Of a stretch of DNA of 64,000 nucleotides, positions 1 to 8,461 are shown piece after piece. The notes under the pieces are model-generated. The model was not told the origin of the DNA and did no database searches. It saw nothing but the letters and a program-made list of their open reading frames with translations. Every line of letters starts with the position of its first letter. Position 1 is the stretch's first letter. The translations under genes and the position numbers were made by a program. This DNA comes from Parabacteroides sp. PM6-13 (GTDB taxonomy: Bacteria; Bacteroidota; Bacteroidia; Bacteroidales; Tannerellaceae): contig NZ_JARXWF010000005.1 in assembly GCF_029892605.1 (NCBI RefSeq), positions 62,001 to 126,000 on the forward strand, in the 5' to 3' direction.

Positions 1-673
1 TCACGATGCCTTCGCCGGCACACACCGCACATTTCTTCGTGATAACCTTCCCTTCTCCATGACAGGTAGGACAAGGCGATTGAGTCTGCATTTGTCCGAG
101 GAAAGTACTCGTGACGCGTGTTACGACTCCGCTACCATGACAGGTGTCACAGGTTTTTATGCTCTTATCGTCTTCGGCACCCGATCCGTTACAGTGTTTA
201 CACGAAACGAACTTCTTCACTTTGATCTTCTTCTCTACCCCGTGTGCAATATCTTTTAGGCTTAATTTCACCTTCACACGAAGATCGGAACCACGGTTCA
301 CCCGACGTCCGCCACGCGAACCGCCGCCACCAAAACCGCTGAAGCCGCCAAAACCGCCAAAATGTCCTCCGAAAATATCTCCAAACTGAGAGAATATATC
401 CTCCATCGACATGCCGCCGCCAAAGCCGCCACCGCCGCCTGAGGCTCCGCCAACACCGGCGTGTCCAAACTGGTCGTAGCGCTGACGCTTCTGCTCGTCG
501 CTCAATATATCATAGGCTTCTGCAGCCTCCTTAAACTTCTCTTCAGCCTCTTTATTGTCCGGGTTTTTATCCGGATGAAACTCAATTGCTTTCTTGCGGT
601 ACGCTTTCTTTATCTCGTCGGCTGTAGCTGTTTTAGAAACGCCCAGCACTTCGTAGTAATCCCTTTTAGCCAT
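1..673 (-). CDS. dnaJ: Chaperone protein DnaJ (partial, 3' end outside window)
   Basis: DnaJ stimulates the ATPase of DnaK and delivers unfolded client proteins in the cytoplasm. The first 224 codons are visible, read leftward from the ATG at 673. They give a J domain (residues 1-70, HPD at 33-35), then a Gly/Phe-rich linker (about 75-130), then the zinc-binding region with all four CxxCxGxG repeats ([32 protein letters not shown]). The C-terminal client-binding domain lies beyond base 1. The gene follows grpE after 33 bases, so the two are very likely co-transcribed as a heat-shock pair. Nothing in the visible part looks damaged. Confidence 0.97.
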   Translation of the reverse strand, partial: MAKRDYYEVLGVSKTATADEIKKAYRKKAIEFHPDKNPDNKEAEEKFKEAAEAYDILSDEQKRQRYDQFGHAGVGGASGGGGGFGGGMSMEDIFSQFGDIFGGHFGGFGGFSGFGGGGSRGGRRVNRGSDLRVKVKLSLKDIAHGVEKKIKVKKFVSCKHCNGSGAEDDKSIKTCDTCHGSGVVTRVTSTFLGQMQTQSPCPTCHGEGKVITKKCAVCAGEGIV

Positions 674-706
674 TCTATTCTTTGTTTCTCCTTACCACTT
701 GTCCTA

Positions 707-1285
707 TCATTCACCCACAACCACCTTGGAATGGCGAATAACCTTCTCGTGCAGTATGTATCCGGTCTGGACACAATCGAGCACCTTCCCTTTCAAGTCT
801 TCTTCCGGAGCCGGAATCGTAGCCACTGCTTCAAAGGCCTCCGTATCGAATGTTTTTCCAATCGCCTCAATAGGTTTCACACCCTGTTGAGCCAGATAAC
901 CCATAAACTTATTGTAAATCAAATCAACTCCTTCGCTCACCGCTTTCACGTCTTCAGCTACGCGAATATTTTGCATGGCTCGTTCAAAGTCGTCAATGAT
1001 TGGCAACAGGTTGATCAATGTCGTTTCACCACCCGATTTAATCAATTCCGCTTTCTCGCGCAACGTACGCTTGCGGTAATTATCAAACTCAGCCATCAAG
1101 CGTAGATGCGAATCGTTCAAATCGTCATATTTTTTCTGCAACGCCTCACATCCGTCAGCCAGGCTGTCAGTATTGTCACCCATTTCGTCTGACGAGGCAG
1201 ACGATTCTTCCGACGGATTTGTCACTTTTCCATTGATAAGATCATCTTCCGGAAAGTTTTTTTGCTCTTCATTCATCTTGTTCAT
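707..1285 (-). CDS. grpE: Nucleotide exchange factor GrpE
   Basis: GrpE releases ADP from DnaK and so resets the DnaK-DnaJ cycle. The 192-residue product has an acidic, disordered N terminus (about 1-50), a coiled-coil segment containing AEFDNYRKRT, the conserved LLPIIDDFERA stretch, and a C-terminal beta domain ending GYILHEKVIRHSKVVVGE, which matches the family signature. Length is normal for the family. There are two possible starts, Met1 and Met4; the first is annotated. A TAnnTTTG box at 1398-1405 on this strand gives a leader of roughly 110 bases. dnaJ follows directly, making a grpE-dnaJ unit. Confidence 0.96.
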   Translation of the reverse strand: MNKMNEEQKNFPEDDLINGKVTNPSEESSASSDEMGDNTDSLADGCEALQKKYDDLNDSHLRLMAEFDNYRKRTLREKAELIKSGGETTLINLLPIIDDFERAMQNIRVAEDVKAVSEGVDLIYNKFMGYLAQQGVKPIEAIGKTFDTEAFEAVATIPAPEEDLKGKVLDCVQTGYILHEKVIRHSKVVVGE

Positions 1286-1397
1286 TCCTTTTATATTTTA
1301 TGTTTCTTATTGACGCACAACAATATAGCCACTATGGAAATCCCTACATTCCGGGATAACACACCTATAAAACATGACTTATTCATAAATAGATATG

Positions 1398-1405
1398 CAA
1401 ATATA
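1398..1405 (-). promoter_or_regulatory. Candidate -7 box of the grpE-dnaJ promoter
   Basis: On the minus strand the sequence reads TATATTTG, matching the Bacteroidetes -7 consensus TAnnTTTG. It lies about 113 bases before the grpE ATG. No clear -33 TTTG was found at the usual distance. Confidence 0.5.
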
Positions 1406-1495
1406 CTGCCAACTATTGAACAGGAGGATACTATTTGATGCCGAAAGAGACAAAAAGTGCACTTTCCGCCTCCCCTTTGGGTAAGCAACCCTCAA

Positions 1496-1622
1496 TTGAC
1501 AAATTGATAGCAAAAAGCCGGTTTTGCTTTACAATATGATACGTTAAAAAGTGTTACCCCTGCGGGTAATTTAAAATACCCCTGCGTTTACGGAAAATTT
1601 CTCGGTCGATTTTGACAAAATG
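1496..1622 (+). repeat. Dispersed 127-bp intergenic repeat, copy 1
   Basis: This stretch aligns end to end with 33415-33541. Both begin and end with a TTGACAAA(A/T)TG motif. They share an exact 27-base core (1531-1557 and 33450-33476) and then an alternating similar and dissimilar 3' half. No long reading frame is conserved between the copies. Copy 1 lies upstream of grpE, pointing away from it. The function is unknown. Confidence 0.75.
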
Positions 1623-1627
1623 ATATT

Positions 1628-1681
1628 TCGCTTAGCGCAGCGTAAAGCAATTTGTAAATCGCTTAGCGAAGCGTAAAGCAA
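1628..1681 (+). repeat. Tandem GCTTAGCG-type hairpin repeat
   Basis: Two near-identical units of about 24 bases lie side by side, each with the small palindrome CGCTTAGCGAAGCG or a one-base variant, followed by TAAAGCAA. A third copy lies at 30451-30476, identical over 26 bases to 1656-1681. The pair at 1628-1681 is enclosed by an outer inverted repeat (TGATATTT at 1621-1628 and AAATATCA at 1681-1688), so the whole may fold as one hairpin at the 3' side of the acyltransferase gene. Confidence 0.6.
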
Positions 1682-1714
1682 AATATCAATCGCTCAGCTG
1701 GGATTTTGCTGTTT

Positions 1715-2584
1715 TTATCGCTTCCAGCGCTTATGCGACCAGAGCCAATCGGAGGGGTTTTCCAGGATATTTTGTTCCAGGAGCGAGGCGTAATGGCGGA
1801 TGATTTCGGTCTCTTCGGTTTGTTTGGGTTGTGTTGATATGAGTTTATAGTCGATGGCATAGTTGCCCCGGCTGGTGCGGGTCACGTGCATATACATCAC
1901 GGCAGCATCGGTCGAACGAGCCAGTTTCTCAACGCCGGAGAACATACTCGTTTGCTGATTCAACATCATCAGACGATACTTTTCTTCGACCACCTTCGGG
2001 CATTGATCGGCAATGAAAAAATAGACCGAAGGATTGTTCTTATTCGTCAGAAAATGCTTGACAATAGACCTGGACGGAACGAGCCCCAAGCCAAAACGGG
2101 AACGCAGGGTCAGGAACAATCGATCGACAGCCTTGTTTCGCAAAGGCTTATAGACAGCATACATATTTATATCTCCCCGGTAGGGCAATATGTTCAGGAT
2201 CTCCCAATTGGCACAATGCCCCATACAGACAATCACATGCTTTTTGTTTTCCAACTGGGTAACAAGCTGTTCCGCACCGGTGACAGAGACCTTTTCGACC
2301 TGCTTCTCCGGATCGATCGAGAAGAGTTTGACGATCTCTACGACATTATCCGTAAAACACCGGTAAAACCCGACGGCGATCCGCTCTCTTTCCGATTCGC
2401 TCTTCTCAGGAAATGAGCGCGAAAGATTCTGGGTAACAACACGCTTCCGGTACGAAAGAACGTGAAACATAAAATAAGAAGAAAAAGAAGATACCTTATA
2501 CAATAGCTGCATAGGCAATAGACCGACTACATATAGGCTGATATAAAAACTTTGATACAGAACCCATCCAACTATTTTTCCCAT
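1715..2584 (-). CDS. LpxL/HtrB-family lipid A acyltransferase
   Basis: The 289-residue product belongs to the lysophospholipid/lipid A late acyltransferase family. It would transfer a fatty acyl chain to a lipid A precursor at the inner membrane. An N-terminal hydrophobic anchor (about residues 5-40) precedes the catalytic motif GHCANWEI, with the conserved His at about residue 123. The frame is open further upstream to 2632. I chose the ATG at 2584 because a TAnnTTTG promoter box at 2630-2637 would place transcription start inside the longer version, and because the protein then begins MGKIVGWVLYQS, typical of the family. The exact acyl position is not deducible. Confidence 0.88.
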   Translation of the reverse strand: MGKIVGWVLYQSFYISLYVVGLLPMQLLYKVSSFSSYFMFHVLSYRKRVVTQNLSRSFPEKSESERERIAVGFYRCFTDNVVEIVKLFSIDPEKQVEKVSVTGAEQLVTQLENKKHVIVCMGHCANWEILNILPYRGDINMYAVYKPLRNKAVDRLFLTLRSRFGLGLVPSRSIVKHFLTNKNNPSVYFFIADQCPKVVEEKYRLMMLNQQTSMFSGVEKLARSTDAAVMYMHVTRTSRGNYAIDYKLISTQPKQTEETEIIRHYASLLEQNILENPSDWLWSHKRWKR

Positions 2585-2629
2585 GTACCTGATTGTATTA
2601 CTGAGGCATTGCGATATGCAACGACAGCG

Positions 2630-2637
2630 CAAAGATA
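2630..2637 (-). promoter_or_regulatory. Candidate -7 box of the acyltransferase promoter
   Basis: The minus strand reads TATCTTTG, the most common form of TAnnTTTG in this window. It sits about 45 bases before the chosen ATG and overlaps one base of a perfect hairpin (2637-2678), so promoter and hairpin could interact. Confidence 0.6.
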
Positions 2638-2678
2638 TCTTTTGTCTACAATTCCATGCAGAAAAGTAGACAAAAGAT
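2637..2678. terminator. Perfect 13-bp hairpin after the men/DUF3857 operon
   Basis: The arms 2637-2649 and 2666-2678 are exact reverse complements with a 16-base loop. The hairpin follows the last gene of the leftward operon (stop at 2717) and directly abuts the promoter of the next leftward gene. It could be a terminator, an operator, or both. There is no strong T tract. Confidence 0.5.
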
Positions 2679-2716
2679 AGAATTCAGAAGATAAAATAGG
2701 ATTTTTTAATCCCTGT

Positions 2717-4309
2717 TTACATAACAGAGAACAAAAGTGTCCGTCCGGAGGGGTTATTCCATTCCTGGATAAGTTCACGTACCAACTTATATTCGGCAGA
2801 CGAATACTGTTGCTTATCGAGTCGGATCGTACGCTTAACGACCACCTTATTGCCTTCCCGGCTGATGGTCTGCGAGAACGATCCTACCGCCGCATACGTG
2901 ACACTGCGAGGAGTAGAGATTTTCAGTTCGATGCCCTCTTCCAGTGTGATCTCATAGGCAATTTCCTCTTCCAATAATGACGGAATCTCAAACACCTCTT
3001 TGCGTTGTGAGTTTAAGGTACGCATCCCCCAGGCATCGATCCCCTGCGGAATGGCCGGAAGCATATAGACAATATATCCGTTCTTGTTTTGCTCTTTAGT
3101 TAGTTTGATTTCTCTCTTCTCAGCGATAACAAGCGGGGCGGCCTTCACCTCGACCTGTTTACCGGAAAGGGTATAGATCTGATCCAATTCACCACGGGAT
3201 TTAACCGTCGGGGCGGCCAGGCTTACGGGAGAGAGATAGGTAACGTCTTTACCTATTTTTGCCTGAACAAGTAGATTCTTTATACCCTTCAACCCAACAG
3301 GATCCACATGGCCCGAATAAACAGCCACTACTTCAGCGGGAATCTCCACAGCGTTCAACATGACAGCAAGCAATATTGCCTTTTCCGCCGCCGTTCCATA
3401 GGCACTACGCAGGGCAACACTCGCGTTACGAGTTTTATAGCCCGTTTGTTCCAAATCGACCTGGCTGGTTCCCATATTTTGAACAATATGTTTCTGGATC
3501 AAAGCCGCCTTTCCTTTATCTTCCGTTTCGTCGTAGACGGTATATTCCGCAAAGGCTTCCGCTTCCATATTATGGCCTATACTCAGTTTTTTAGAGAGAA
3601 GCGACAAGGCCTCTTCGATGGATGCATAGGTAGAAGCGGTAAGCAACGGTGCGTTATCGCGGTTTTGCATCTGGAAAGGCTCACGGGAGGTAGCCGGCAC
3701 GTTATATAATGAATAGATAACACTCTTCGTTCCCTCTGTTATCACCTCCGTAGTCTTAGCGGTCGTTCCGGTAAGTTGATGATGGAGGGGTGTATTCTCG
3801 GGAACGGAAATAGTCGCCGTATAATTCTTAACCGGAGAGGTTTCCTGAAGCGGTTCGTAAATATCGAGCGCATCGAAATAGCCGGGCTTTGTTTTCAAGA
3901 CATATTCCAGGTAGATCGTAGCACCGAGTTCCAGCCCGGTATGTACCACCACCATCTCTTTCAGGTGGTTGTAGAACGGTGCGTCGGCCGCATTGCGGGG
4001 AAGCACCTCCACAAAGGCGTTGTCGGGCGTCTTTATGATCGTTCCGTCTGTCTGCCGGGTATAGGATGTCAGGATTTCCAATTCCTGAAACTTCGGGTTG
4101 TAAAGGATGAAACTCTCCCCGTAGGTGCTGTTCATGGCGGTATGGGTGAAGAGGGTCAATTCCATCGTGTAGCGATATTCCTGGCTACCGTCGGCATGCA
4201 ACACCCATGACTTTTCCACTTTTCCGTATTCGGCTTCGGAAGCCGCGTGGCTATAGGCTGCGATAGCCGATAAGCACAAAATACATATCACGTTATATAT
4301 CGTTTTCAT
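2717..4309 (-). CDS. Exported DUF3857 protein with degenerate transglutaminase fold
   Basis: A 530-residue protein with a Sec signal peptide (hydrophobic about 5-20, cleavage near AYSHAA). It has a DUF3857-type N-terminal beta domain (about 25-230) and a region aligning with the transglutaminase-like core of the upstream paralogue. Where the paralogue has GVCKD with the catalytic Cys, this protein has YGTAAEKA, so the nucleophile is missing and the protein is probably not an active enzyme. It follows the active-looking paralogue after 20 bases and is the last gene of the operon. It would act in the periplasm or at the outer membrane; no substrate is known. Confidence 0.8.
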   Translation of the reverse strand: MKTIYNVICILCLSAIAAYSHAASEAEYGKVEKSWVLHADGSQEYRYTMELTLFTHTAMNSTYGESFILYNPKFQELEILTSYTRQTDGTIIKTPDNAFVEVLPRNAADAPFYNHLKEMVVVHTGLELGATIYLEYVLKTKPGYFDALDIYEPLQETSPVKNYTATISVPENTPLHHQLTGTTAKTTEVITEGTKSVIYSLYNVPATSREPFQMQNRDNAPLLTASTYASIEEALSLLSKKLSIGHNMEAEAFAEYTVYDETEDKGKAALIQKHIVQNMGTSQVDLEQTGYKTRNASVALRSAYGTAAEKAILLAVMLNAVEIPAEVVAVYSGHVDPVGLKGIKNLLVQAKIGKDVTYLSPVSLAAPTVKSRGELDQIYTLSGKQVEVKAAPLVIAEKREIKLTKEQNKNGYIVYMLPAIPQGIDAWGMRTLNSQRKEVFEIPSLLEEEIAYEITLEEGIELKISTPRSVTYAAVGSFSQTISREGNKVVVKRTIRLDKQQYSSAEYKLVRELIQEWNNPSGRTLLFSVM

Positions 4310-4329
4310 ACTATTCTTTCCGTTTTAGA

Positions 4330-6297
4330 TTATTTGCTGACAATAACATAGTCTCCATACTGCTTATAGGCCTCTACCGCCTCGCGGAATCCTTCCCAGT
4401 CTTCCGGTTCATAGACCCGTTTCTTCAGGGCAATCTCCGAACGCAAGCGAATCTGATTGCCTTCCTGACGAAGGAATCCGATAAAGTCGGCACTACCGCT
4501 TCGCAGGCTTCCCTGTTTCGGGTCGGTAGCCAACTGGTAGCCTTTAGGCAAGCGGATCGTTTCGTCTACTTCGACTAAACGGGAACAGGCATCTTTGAAA
4601 CCGTATTGGCGTTTGTCCAAACTCGTATCCAGGCGCAAAAAGGTTTTTACCTGATCGTATAGGTTGTTCATAACCATCGGTTTGAATAACAATTCATTAC
4701 CGGTTGCAACGGCATAGTCGGGTATTTCATAGGTGAAGGTGATACGGATAGGAGCCGCCTGGTAGTCTTTCGGGGCTTTGCCATAATCGACCTTCTTCAG
4801 GATGGCCTTCGGCGAGACGTTGAGCAGTTCACGTTCGAGGGAGGCCTGCCATTCGGATTGCCATCCGGTCGTGAATATCCGGCGAATGGCACGGTCGGAC
4901 TGTCCTTCGGCGGTGATGGTGAATTGTCCCTGCAAACGTCCCTTTTCGTCGATGCGATTCTCTGCTTTTATGCGTACATAGTGATTTTCGGGATCCGACA
5001 GAGGAGTGAGTTGCAGATCGGATCCTTCCGGAACACCCGGCAGGTAGTTTTGTTGTTGTTCGGCACTGCTCCATAGTTCGCGGGTGAAAGGCACCCAGGT
5101 TGGGTCAAGCGGCATATAGGTACCGTTGGAGAGCTTAACGACTGCCACGCAGTGGTTAAAATGATCCGCCGGGATCTTCTCCACCCGGCTGCCCGCCATG
5201 GTCATGGCCGGATAGGCCTCAAAACCGGCCATGCGCAGGAAAGAGATCAGCATACCGGCAATATCCTTACATACACCGCAGCGATCGGTATAATTCATCT
5301 TCGTATTATGCAGGGTAAATCCTTCGCCTTCGCCCATCGAAATCCCGGAATAGCGAATATTATCAGCCACCCAATGGGTCAAGACAGCGATCTTTTCCAT
5401 ATCGGTCTTCTTGCCTTTGATAAGTTCATTCACCTTCTTCTGAGCTTCAGGAAGCGCGTCGAAGCTGCCATAGTCTTCATTCACCTTATTAAACCACAGG
5501 GATTTGTCTACCCAACTGGGCGTAGACGACATGAAAAGCTTAGGAGCGGCATCAAAGAGATCCACCATATTGGGTTCCGAACGGAAGGGAAGTACATCCT
5601 GCATCTGGAAGGTATATTTCTTTCCCTCCTCTTTGAAATAGATAGACGAACGGCTTTCGCCCTGGTAAAACTCATATTGCATCTCTTTCTCTTTCGGCAG
5701 CGTCACCGAATAGACCTTGCGCAGGGTCGGATTCTCCACCCAGAAAGGAACAATATCGTAGAAATGTCCGCGCATCGGCGGGATAAAGCGGGCATCATCG
5801 TCGCCGCCATCAGCCAAAAGCGCGTAGGTAAATCCTTTCTTCCGGATCTTATATTCCACGATATCGCCCGGTTCCAAGCGTCCCACCTCCATCATAATCT
5901 GGCGGGCGCCCCAGTAAATAGAGCGGGCAGGCGCAGCATAATCGCAGGCTTGGGTCACATCCAGGTTGAGGATATCGCCATTGGCCCGATAGATCGTCAC
6001 ATGGCGAAACTCGGCAAAGGCCGTCAACGGGTCGTAATCATATTTGATGATACGGTTAGCCACAGCCCCTTTAGGCGTCTGTATCTTCATACTTTTATAG
6101 ATAATGAAGCTACCCGATCCGGTAGCCTCCACCTCAACGGAGGTGCTGTCCAGTAAGACCAAGCAATCATAACCGGCATACTTTTCCAATACATCAGGTG
6201 TCGGATTGCCCGGAAATTTGTTCACATCGAAAACCTGCGCGGTTGCCGACAACAGGAATCCAAAGCAAAGAGCCAGGGAGAAAAGTGTTTTTTTCAT
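4330..6297 (-). CDS. Exported DUF3857/transglutaminase-like protein
   Basis: A 655-residue secreted protein with signal peptide MKKTLFSLALCFGFLLSATA. A DUF3857 domain occupies about residues 50-220. A transglutaminase-like cysteine-protease fold follows, with a complete Cys-His-Asp triad visible: Cys343 in GVCKD, His382 in FNHCVAVV, Asp398 in LDPTW. A beta-rich C-terminal DUF3858-like domain ends the protein. Families of this kind are widespread in Bacteroidetes and mostly uncharacterised. The gene starts 19 bases after menC::menE and is followed at 20 bases by a catalytically degenerate paralogue. This suggests co-transcription with the menaquinone genes and perhaps an enzyme/pseudo-enzyme pair. 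Confidence 0.88.
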   Translation of the reverse strand: MKKTLFSLALCFGFLLSATAQVFDVNKFPGNPTPDVLEKYAGYDCLVLLDSTSVEVEATGSGSFIIYKSMKIQTPKGAVANRIIKYDYDPLTAFAEFRHVTIYRANGDILNLDVTQACDYAAPARSIYWGARQIMMEVGRLEPGDIVEYKIRKKGFTYALLADGGDDDARFIPPMRGHFYDIVPFWVENPTLRKVYSVTLPKEKEMQYEFYQGESRSSIYFKEEGKKYTFQMQDVLPFRSEPNMVDLFDAAPKLFMSSTPSWVDKSLWFNKVNEDYGSFDALPEAQKKVNELIKGKKTDMEKIAVLTHWVADNIRYSGISMGEGEGFTLHNTKMNYTDRCGVCKDIAGMLISFLRMAGFEAYPAMTMAGSRVEKIPADHFNHCVAVVKLSNGTYMPLDPTWVPFTRELWSSAEQQQNYLPGVPEGSDLQLTPLSDPENHYVRIKAENRIDEKGRLQGQFTITAEGQSDRAIRRIFTTGWQSEWQASLERELLNVSPKAILKKVDYGKAPKDYQAAPIRITFTYEIPDYAVATGNELLFKPMVMNNLYDQVKTFLRLDTSLDKRQYGFKDACSRLVEVDETIRLPKGYQLATDPKQGSLRSGSADFIGFLRQEGNQIRLRSEIALKKRVYEPEDWEGFREAVEAYKQYGDYVIVSK

Positions 6298-6316
6298 GGG
6301 TTGACGTTTTTATGAT

Positions 6317-8452
6317 TTATAATCGTGTTATTATTTCTTCAGCCAGTCTGCGGCAATTCTTCCGGTCTCTCTTCCCGTTCTCTGTCAGCGGAATCTTCTC
6401 CACCCGGAAAACATATTGGGGACAATACCACTTCGGAATCTTTTCTTTTGCGCACATCTCTTTTAATAGTATATATACCTCTTCTGTCCGGCAAGCGCCT
6501 TCGATCAAGAGAACGACAGCTTCGCCCCATTTCGGGTCGGGCACGGAGGTGATCACAAAATTAAAAGAAATAAATGCACGAAGCACTGTTTCCAGCTCTT
6601 CAATTTGTATTTTTATACCTCCCGAGTTGATCACATTGTCTTTTCGTCCCAGCATCCGGAAACTTCCGTCTTCCCGAACAACCGCTATATCATTGGTCAC
6701 CAACAGCTCGCCGGTAACCAAGGGGGCATCGACAACAAGTGTTCCCTCTTCGGAAAGCGAAAGCCTGACAGAGGGGAAAGGCGTAAACCAGTCCGTAGCC
6801 TCCTCTCCGCTTACACGGCGCAAGGCGATATGCGAAAGGGTCTCTGTCATGCCGTATGTCGCATAGATCGCATTAGGAAATCCGACTAATTCTCTCTCTA
6901 TCTCCGGCGGAAGACTACCGCCACCGATAAGAACATAGTTGATCTGCTTCAACCTCTCTCTTTCTTCCGACACCTGCAAGGTTTCATATACCTGTGTTGG
7001 CGTAAGAGCCACAAAGTCGATCCTTCCCATATCCTCCTGAAGCGGATGCGAAGAGGGGGAAACAAACTTCGAAGCGAGCCCGGCCACCAGGCTGCGCACC
7101 AACATCATCTTACCCGCGATATAGGAAATAGGCAGGCAATGGAGCGCCACATCCCCTTTCTTTAAGCCGAGGAATGCGCAGGTAATGCGGGCACTTTGCA
7201 TCATCCGGTCTTTGCGTACCCATAATTCTTTAGGCGTCCCGGTAGAGCCCGAGGTGTGAACAAGGAGCAGAGGATTTTCGTTTTGCCACTCTTGAAGGAA
7301 CGACTTCACCTCTTCCCCGACAGGTGTCAGGGCATGTAGTTTTTGTCTTTTGCGTTGAAAACAATAATTCCCATCTGTAGGGAAAGCAATATCTTCAGGC
7401 GTTTCAGGCAGGCTTTTATTTCGGGGATCAAACCAAAGGCAATCTCTTTGTATGGTAAGAGGCAGCTCTATATTCTCTTCAAACAATAATCCGGTGCCCA
7501 ATCCCTGAGGCATGGGGTTAGCCCATCGCGCAGCCCATTGTGCAATCGCATTCAATCCGATATTTGATTCCAAGGCCGATGTAGCCCACCAACCGATCTG
7601 TTGTTTCTCCGCCAAGGCGATCCACTCTTCACATCCCGAGAAACCTCCGTGAAGAGATGGTTTCAGAATAATATAATGTGGACGGATCGCCGAGAGCAAC
7701 TCCGCCTTCTTTTCGTATGTATAGTTTCCGATCAACTCCTCATCCAGTGCAATCGGCAAGGGTGTCGCCTCCGTCAAGCGCGCCATCTCCTCCCATTGAC
7801 CGGCACGGATAGGCTGCTCAATGGAGTGAATATCCAGTTCTGACAACCGCTTTAACTTCTCTAACGCATCGGTTGGCGAAAAGGCGCCGTTGGCATCGAC
7901 CCGAAGCTCTATCTCACGGGCAGAGAACTGCCGGCGGATCAAGCGCAACAATTCCAATTCTTCCTCAAACCGGATCGCCCCGATCTTTAACTTAATGCAT
8001 TGATATCCGGCGTCTATCTTCTGGCGTATCTGCGACTGCATATAATCGTAATCGCCCATCCAGATAAGCCCGTTTATGCGGATGCCCTCCTTCCCTTGCG
8101 CAAAAGGTGTCGGGTAGAAGCCGAAGCCGCCTGCCTGGTAATGCATCAGAGCCGTCTCCAGCCCCATCAATATGGAAGGATATGCGCGAAGAGAATCTAT
8201 CGGGGGAACACCCTCCTCTTCCATCTGCCGACAGGCTTTCGCCAGAACATATTCATAATCGGCCACATCATCGATGCTCAACGAAGGAAGCGGAGCACAT
8301 TCGCCTATCCCCCACCGACGCGGATCTTCCCTATCCTGCAGGAGAACATACCAAACCCGGCGGGAGGTGTACACACCCCGGGAGGTTCCAGCAGGACGAC
8401 GGAAGTTTAATTGAGAATGGATAATGGATAATTGATACGTAGAAGGAGGCAT
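6317..8452 (-). CDS. menC-menE: Bifunctional MenC::MenE fusion (OSB synthase / OSB-CoA ligase)
   Basis: One 711-residue reading frame carries two consecutive steps of menaquinone synthesis. Residues 1 to about 340 are o-succinylbenzoate synthase of the enolase superfamily, with Lys154/Lys156 (KLK), the metal ligands Asp186, Glu212 and Asp237, and the second Lys264 (LKPS). Residues about 370-711 are an AMP-forming acyl-CoA ligase: the P-loop HTSGSTGTPKE near 399, the YGMTET motif, and the hinge and C-terminal lid (GRKDNVINSGGIKI). Thus OSB made by the first half can be activated by the second. The gene follows menB by 9 bases. Its first ~13 residues are encoded by a heptanucleotide repeat (8408-8435), so the exact start is uncertain, although MPPSTYQ follows a GGAGG-like site poorly. 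Confidence 0.93.
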   Translation of the reverse strand: MPPSTYQLSIIHSQLNFRRPAGTSRGVYTSRRVWYVLLQDREDPRRWGIGECAPLPSLSIDDVADYEYVLAKACRQMEEEGVPPIDSLRAYPSILMGLETALMHYQAGGFGFYPTPFAQGKEGIRINGLIWMGDYDYMQSQIRQKIDAGYQCIKLKIGAIRFEEELELLRLIRRQFSAREIELRVDANGAFSPTDALEKLKRLSELDIHSIEQPIRAGQWEEMARLTEATPLPIALDEELIGNYTYEKKAELLSAIRPHYIILKPSLHGGFSGCEEWIALAEKQQIGWWATSALESNIGLNAIAQWAARWANPMPQGLGTGLLFEENIELPLTIQRDCLWFDPRNKSLPETPEDIAFPTDGNYCFQRKRQKLHALTPVGEEVKSFLQEWQNENPLLLVHTSGSTGTPKELWVRKDRMMQSARITCAFLGLKKGDVALHCLPISYIAGKMMLVRSLVAGLASKFVSPSSHPLQEDMGRIDFVALTPTQVYETLQVSEERERLKQINYVLIGGGSLPPEIERELVGFPNAIYATYGMTETLSHIALRRVSGEEATDWFTPFPSVRLSLSEEGTLVVDAPLVTGELLVTNDIAVVREDGSFRMLGRKDNVINSGGIKIQIEELETVLRAFISFNFVITSVPDPKWGEAVVLLIEGACRTEEVYILLKEMCAKEKIPKWYCPQYVFRVEKIPLTENGKRDRKNCRRLAEEIITRL
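8408..8435 (-). repeat. Heptanucleotide repeat inside the menC start region
   Basis: Read on the plus strand this is four units of seven bases (TAATTGA, GAATGGA, TAATGGA, TAATTGA). It has the same design as the heptamer tracts found between genes elsewhere in the window, but here it lies within the coding sequence and contributes residues such as YQLSIIHSQL to the N terminus of the MenC domain. Confidence 0.7.
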
Positions 8453-8461
8453 CTCTTTTCT

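Larger units (their letters stand above)
1286..1714. other. 429-base intergenic region with repeats, no gene
   Basis: This gap between grpE and the acyltransferase gene contains the grpE promoter box, one copy of a 127-bp dispersed repeat (1496-1622), and two tandem GCTTAGCG hairpin motifs (about 1628-1681). A 65-codon open frame at 1291-1488 has no family resemblance or usable start signal, so it is not called a gene. Confidence 0.6.

Noticed and set aside
461-1105. 214-codon open frame opposite dnaJ and grpE
   Set aside because: It is the antisense shadow of two strongly conserved genes and has no start signal.
1291-1488. 65-codon open frame upstream of grpE
   Set aside because: It overlaps the promoter region, shows no family resemblance and has low-complexity composition.
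5152-6156. 334-codon open frame opposite the transglutaminase-like gene
   Set aside because: Antisense shadow; the minus-strand gene has signal peptide, catalytic triad and domain order.
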